NCBI RefSeq assembly: GCF_022581195.2
Contig: NC_061461.1
Coordinates: 12,896,001 to 12,960,000, forward strand
Length of the DNA: 64,000 nucleotides
Direction of reading: 5' to 3'
From: Helicoverpa zea
Lineage: Eukaryota > Arthropoda > Insecta > Lepidoptera > Noctuidae
A program made the position numbers and the translations under genes. This document shows, piece by piece, positions 58,436 through 64,000 of this stretch (position 1 is the stretch's first letter; each line of letters begins with the position of its first letter). Below the pieces are notes generated by a model. It was not told the origin of the DNA. It saw only the letters and a list, made by a program, of their open reading frames with translations, and ran no database searches.

Positions 58436-58960
58436 TTGTATGCAAATCCTTTCAATTCTAGCGCGTTTCTATATTATGATGCTGCACGAACTAATAACGT
58501 GAATTATGCCATTAGACTCACGCGAGATAATTCCCAAATTAATTCACATCATATACTCATTGAACTGAATGTTATTACCGACACTAAATTAAGTATACTT
58601 ATGACTGTAATTGTTATTATAGTTATAAAATTACCATTATTTGTTAGAACTCTACCTGCTCATATCGCCACGTAAGGCTTGTTAGTAACTATTCCACTCT
58701 GGCATATTTATTGAATGCTGATTTGTTGGCATAACTATACAATCGATGACGAAGAAGATCTATCCGGATCGCTGCTGGCTTTTGAAATATTAATTAAATA
58801 TATAAATTGCAACAAGCTTAAATTACATGATAATAAACATAAAATTGATACGAGTGTTATAATTAAGACTACTGATGCTGAACAAGTATTTGCTATTGCA
58901 TGTTCTTCATCAGTGGTGGTCAAAGCAACTCGCCTCATTTTCCTAAAGCAAGTTCAGTAA
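58436..58960 (+). other. Long weakly interrupted frame of unknown nature
   Basis: One frame covers 525 bases with only two stops (near 58676 and 58712). The first part ends in a hydrophobic, membrane-like segment (LSILMTVIVIIVIKLPL). The second starts acidic. Codon use is as AT-rich as the surroundings and no family is recognised. It may be an old pseudogene or chance. Confidence 0.25.
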
Positions 58961-61900
58961 GATTAATGTAACGTTATGAATATCAGAGTGAAAGGAAATG
59001 AGACGCTAAGCTCTGCTGACCTTTGTGAATGTTTCGGATTAATCCTGCACACACACACACACATACATAAGGACGTACACATGTGGTGAATGCTAATGAA
59101 AGTCAAGCAGATGAGACTCGAGATAATTCTAAATGAAGAAGTTGTACACGTCAACACGCTGAACTTATTAAATTAATTTGTTAATTTATTCTAGCACGTG
59201 CTGAAGATTTGAATGATGTTGTGAAACTGATTAAATTTTACATTGGTTACCTTGCAGTAGATTAAAAGTGTATGTAGACATCGTTTTATGAAAAAATGGA
59301 ACCCTTAACAATTTTGCCAGTAATTATAAAACTGCACACTCTAGTAGATGAAAAGCAACTAAAACAAGAAGCAAAAAGACAAACAGAAAACTAAATCTCG
59401 TTAAAATTCAGGGAACAGAATCCACGTTAGCGCCAGACAACATTAAAGCAACAATTAACACGAAAGCAACAGTAAATCGCTCAACAAACTAACTTCCAGG
59501 TTTAGTTCTAAACCAATTTAGCCAGCGTTGATTCAGGAAATTGATGACTCGGTTAAATCTACATTATGTATTCAATCTGTTCGGCTCAGAGGTAAATGAG
59601 ATTATCTCTCGCCGTCATTGGTCCATATTTCACGGAAGCCACTTGTTTCTTGCCATCTGCGTCGGAGAACTTGTTAGCCAAGTTTTTGTGTTGAACTTTA
59701 TGTTTGAGAAACATGGCTGAACAAGACTTTTTAGTACTTTCAGTTTTGTTTCATTTAAGTACAGCTGTAATAAATATGTTGTTTCTCAAAAAGCCGTTTG
59801 CCTCTAATGATTTTTTTTTCATAAATATTAATGTACAACATTAATTTCTCCATATTTACTGTCTCCTATTTAGGTTATGCTCATAAACTTGGTTTTGCAT
59901 ACATCAGAAGTTGTCGTGAGTACAGATAACGAGTGTAGTCCTCACCGCAGCCCCCGCCGGCTCCACAACTGAGTCTCTTAATAAAGTGGACTTGCTTCAA
60001 ACTTTACTCGTTACTTGCTTGATGAATTTTAATGCAAAAAGGATCTCAAAATTACTTCAATTAAACACTTTAGAACCAAGCGAACGTTGATTAAGAAGTT
60101 AACGTAGTTTCAAATTGCACTCTTGTGATGAGCCATTGAAATTGAATTAGACTAAGAGGGTTTCCAGTTATTAAGTAGTTTTCAAGGGTTAAAGTAGTTC
60201 AAGGAGAACTTTGTATTAATTTATATCCGTCCTATCAGGAGTTTCTCTCAGTTGTAACTCGGGAGTTTGTAGTAAAAATACGGAAAAGCAGTAAGTAATA
60301 AAACAAAAACAAATAATACAACAAAGGATGTCCAATGAAAAATGACCAGTCGGACTCGTTTGATGTACAATAGCGTAAACAAAGGAGGATCGTCTTGATA
60401 AATGTCAGCGCGCGCTCCTTTTGTGGCGCCTTCGCTAACCGGCAGATATTGTGGACGGCTTTCGGCAAAACTCCTTCACGCCGCGTCCTTATTGAGGTAG
60501 TCTTCAAAGCCTCCCACGTGAGGTTTTCAGGCCTCGCGCCCTTTATTTATGGGATTTTTTGATGCCTCGCCAACTTTTCGCGAGAGATCCTTTGATGTGC
60601 TCCCGGCGGTATTTAACGATGGTTTTGTGTATTCAGATGAAATGATAAAGTTATTTTTCATGTAGTTATATTACTGATATTGTTGTATTTTAGTACAACA
60701 TAAAAGTCGTCTTACAGGTTTTCTTACTTAGAATATGAATAGTAACCTCGGTACAAAAAGTAAAGCAATTCGTTACTTTTTTGTATCTTTGAAAACATCC
60801 AAACGCAAGGATCCCAAAAAAAAACTAGAACAGTTGGTCCCAGCTCACTAAAACAAAGATAATAAATAAACCAACGAAGTTCAAGCCAATTGAATAAGCG
60901 AACCTTTCCAGCCCAGTCTCCAGGCACCGCCGAACTAAATTGAAAAACCTAAACGCAAATAGGTAAGACAGATGGGCGACTGCCTGCGACTCGGAACACC
61001 CAGACACGATTTGTCAAAGAGAAGATTACTCAACTGGGAGCTCCCAGATTGGCTGTGCGCCTCGGAACGTCGGCGGTTTGGAATTCTAAAACGTTGACAC
61101 AGCTGCTGACACCCGATACCCGTTAGGAGGAAACTTTATTTCATTTGACTTACAGCTTTGTGAATAGTTTATCTTTTCTTTGACACTTTTTCATTGCTTT
61201 CAAGAAAGATATTAACCTCTTTTATTTCTCCGGCATTGATCTCTTGTGTTTTATCTTCGATAGCTTTGAAATCTTGTAATGATGTTAAACTTCTCCCATT
61301 ACTTACAACAGTTCTCTCCAGATGAGAGAGATTATTCTGCAGATTGTCGACACAACAACACCGCACATCTAAATACACGAACAATGGCGTTAGATAACAA
61401 ACTGAATCACGTTTCCGCCATTAAAATAACAATAATTTGTGTCCTTTTGCCAACCTGCTTTGCATACAGCTTGAGCTTTAATGTAATGTAATAAGGACCA
61501 TTTTGGAACGTCTCTAGTGCACGACTTACGTTGTGAGCCCGTTCAATGGCGCATTGTAAAGGGATTTGAATTCGCGATCAGTTTCCGTTGGTTGGAAACG
61601 TTTGATGGTATTAAAACTTTGTCGTCAAGTGTTTCACGAGATCAAATACCGCGGCTTGCGGTTACTATCGATCAACAACATCACAAGACAACGTTTCACT
61701 CCAGATTCAATAAGTGATTTTACAACATTGTTTGTTTTGAGTTTGGCGTGCTTTCTCAACTTAACAAGTAGAGACAAAATTAAGTACGAAACTCAACGTA
61801 AAATAGTTATATAGAGTTAATAATTATTTCAAAACAATGTAAGAATCCTAGTTGTATCTGTAGCCGCTGCGAAGTGAACAGAAGGCACTACAAACAAAGC

Positions 61901-62711
61901 CAGGCGGCGCAAATGAAGCAAGACAATTGAAAACTGATGAAATGCGATTGAAAACTGAATGGAGTGTGGCAAACAGAGCAAATGAACGCGGCCTGTTAGC
62001 GGACGCGCCCCTCACGCCCCGCACTCGCCCCGCACTCGCCCCGCAGGCCCCCCCAATGTAGGCCACTGGGCTGGCCATTATTCCATTCAGCGACAACTTT
62101 TGCAATACTCGATTATTTTTCAAACGTCAAGAATATTGTGCTTTGACTTTGAAATATTTCCGCCGAGACTAACGCCCGTCGTAATATTCAGTAATATTAG
62201 CCTTTGAGTGAAATGAAAGCTTTTCTCAGTAAATAACTAACATTTTTGAGTGTCAGTTTAAGCTCGGGGAAAGTTAACGGAGCTTGGAGAGGTTCCTGTT
62301 TGATAGTTTACGTGCGCTGAGAGTTGCCCTCGAGGGATTTACAATTACCTGTTACTGAGGGAAGCTGAGGCTCGGAGGAACTGGATTATAGATAGCCTCG
62401 TGTCAAGAGTTCTTTGTTTTAAAATACTGTTACAGTCTGTTCTACAGCTATTTGATCGTAGTCTTTATCATAGCAAATTGTTGACTTAAGATAGACCCGT
62501 TGCTAAGAGATATTGAAACTATTTGGCTTTTGGTCGATCTATTTGGCTTAAACACAATTTATATGATTTTATTTCCTTCTTCTTCTTCTTATGTTTATTA
62601 CATTCTGAGATAATTGGAAGACACGTAGCACGTACTGAGATGTCTCTGTCTCTGCTCATCTGTTATAATTCGACAGTTGTGCGACACACCATGTTCCTTC
62701 TGGAGCCCCCG
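58961..62711. other. AT-rich DNA with minor simple repeats
   Basis: Includes a CA microsatellite (59047-59062) and a C-rich patch with repeated GCCCCGCACTC words (62014-62054). No supported gene. Confidence 0.5.
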
Positions 62712-62712
62712 T

Positions 62713-62762
62713 GTGTACCAGGGCCGCGGTAACTCTTTCGAACAATCCCGCAGCCCCGGCAG
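62713..62762 (-). repeat. Isolated 50-bp fragment of the R1-like 3' UTR core
   Basis: Nearly identical to 9313-9362 (TACCAGGGCCGCGGTA...CTCTTTCGAACAA...CAGCCCCGGCA), with one substitution and one extra base. Neither flank continues the LINE sequence. Confidence 0.8.
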
Positions 62763-64000
62763 TGACAGGAATACTGTTTATCTCTAATAGTGTGATTATC
62801 TCGGCATTATGTCAGCCTCGTGTCGATATTTCAGGGGCTACTTATTTAAATTTGAGTTGTTTGAGTATCTCGTAAATATTTAATCCGAAGACTTTAACAA
62901 GTGAAAACTTATTTATACTTTATCAGTTGCTTAAGTCTCAAGTTGTTACTTTGTAAACACGCTTGTAATGACTTAAGTTAACGCTACATTATTTAGTAAA
63001 TCACTTAATACGAGTCAGGCAGCTTTAACTTAGACAAAACTTTTCTTATTACGTACGCATATACTTCACGCTACGAAAACTTTGTAAGGTTAGACTAAAT
63101 TATGTTTATTGGTGTTGTATGATAATCTTGAATTATTTTATCATTTGATTAGTATTTATTTCGCCGTATCTGTCCGCAGCTTCATCGGCTGTTGATTGAA
63201 CATCCTCTTGGCAGTCATCATGGGTAGTCAGAAACTTTTACTCTGCCTCCAGTACCTTATGAGTTGTAGCAAACAGCAAATTTCTGTTGAAACATGTAGG
63301 ATTAATAAATCAATAATACATTTCGGGATAAACGGTCAACAAATGACTTAACTAGTGCTGTCGTACTATAAAACACGCGAAGCTACAAGCAACAGTTGTG
63401 TGCCGTCCCTCGGCCACGTTTTTCGACAACACCCATTGTCTCGCCATCGTGACGTTGTCGTGCCGTTGTAGTAACGTTGTCGTGCCGTTGTCGCGAAGCT
63501 CGCATTTCGTTGGGGCGCCGCCTAAGATATTGTCTGTTAATTGTGTCGAACTTGTAGAGCGAACGATAACTTGGTGTCTTTTTTTATGTAAACGCTACAT
63601 TAATTAGTGGACTTGTTAAGATCTTACTATCAAGAGATTTCGCGAGATCGATTTGATTGTATACTGTCTTTTAGAAGATTGGTTACTAAATAATTCTTTT
63701 GTGGAGGAGAAGCAATCATAAACTATATGTAATAGTTATCAGATAAAAGGCACAAATAGTTAATTAAGTTACCTAGTAAAAAAATACCTAATTAGGTACC
63801 CAACTTTAAAACTCTTATCCATTATCTCTCACATGTAAAAGCAATATAATCAAAGTCAGCAATACTTATGTGCGATCAATCAGGGAGTCAGTGGGCACGT
63901 GAGTAATGGCCGCATGATGCAGTAGATAATGCACCGGCGGCCTGCAGCCCGCATTGTGCCGTGACGGATGCACCCTGGTCTCTATTGTGCGGCTAGAAGC
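62763..64000. other. AT-rich DNA with a SINE fragment and a short GC-rich repeat
   Basis: Holds a SINE internal fragment (63189-63235) and repeated GTTGTCGTGCCGTTGT words at about 63453-63492. No gene seen. Confidence 0.5.
63189..63235 (+). repeat. Internal SINE fragment
   Basis: Matches about 45690-45738 of the full SINE (GATTGAACATCCT...GGCAGTC...TGGGTAGTCAGAA) and then diverges. Confidence 0.65.

Noticed and set aside
61848..62123. 91-codon minus-strand frame with A/G/R-rich part
   Set aside because: The composition comes from a C-rich repeat patch. No motif and no exon borders.

Overview
The window is eukaryotic nuclear DNA, almost certainly from a moth or butterfly. The background is AT-rich and nearly free of long host open frames. 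The recognisable repeats fit Lepidoptera: tRNA-headed SINEs, a truncated RTE-type LINE tail, a CR1-like LINE, an R1-clade LINE and a gypsy-type errantivirus with an env gene. No complete host gene, tRNA gene, rRNA gene or CRISPR array is supported. Two short plus-strand exon candidates with compatible phase (26927-26991 and 55777-55810), a third AG|GT junction (42387/42388) and one weaker minus-strand exon candidate (36545-36634) suggest that part of the window could be a very long intron. That is inference.

Layout. 1337-2565: 3' part of a CR1-like LINE with an ATTTC-repeat tail. 7464-21045: a young errantivirus (insect endogenous retrovirus) with two identical 292-bp LTRs, a 4-bp ACTT target duplication, a tRNA-Ser-type primer site, gag, pol and env. 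Its gag frame is split by a full-length-looking 6.07-kb R1-clade LINE (9187-15253, minus strand) with a 13-14 bp target duplication, poly(A), ORF1 with zinc knuckles, and ORF2 with endonuclease and reverse transcriptase. ORF2 carries one in-frame TAG. 26624-26858 and 47411-47653: two copies of one tRNA-derived SINE. 30822-30894: a 73-bp RTE tail with a perfect 13-bp target duplication. 44989-46909: a decayed mariner with unusually long (about 300 bp) inverted repeats and a second SINE family nested inside.

50828-54720 is the most unusual region. It is a roughly 2-kb composite present twice in tandem. Each copy holds an array of about 117-bp repeats, a 5'-truncated R1-like 3' end with poly(A), a short open frame, and a large palindrome with a 183-bp central segment. 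The central segment is in opposite orientation in the two copies, while everything else keeps the same direction. The palindrome arms are 216 bp in one copy and 144 bp in the other, changed symmetrically.

Order of events read from nesting: errantivirus insertion, then R1-clade LINE insertion into its gag. Separately, an R1-like fragment landed in the satellite composite before that composite was duplicated. The rest is AT-rich intergenic or intronic DNA with scattered short signals: four CGTAG-rich clusters, four perfect GTGACGTCAC palindromes, and a pre-miRNA-like hairpin at 30671-30739.
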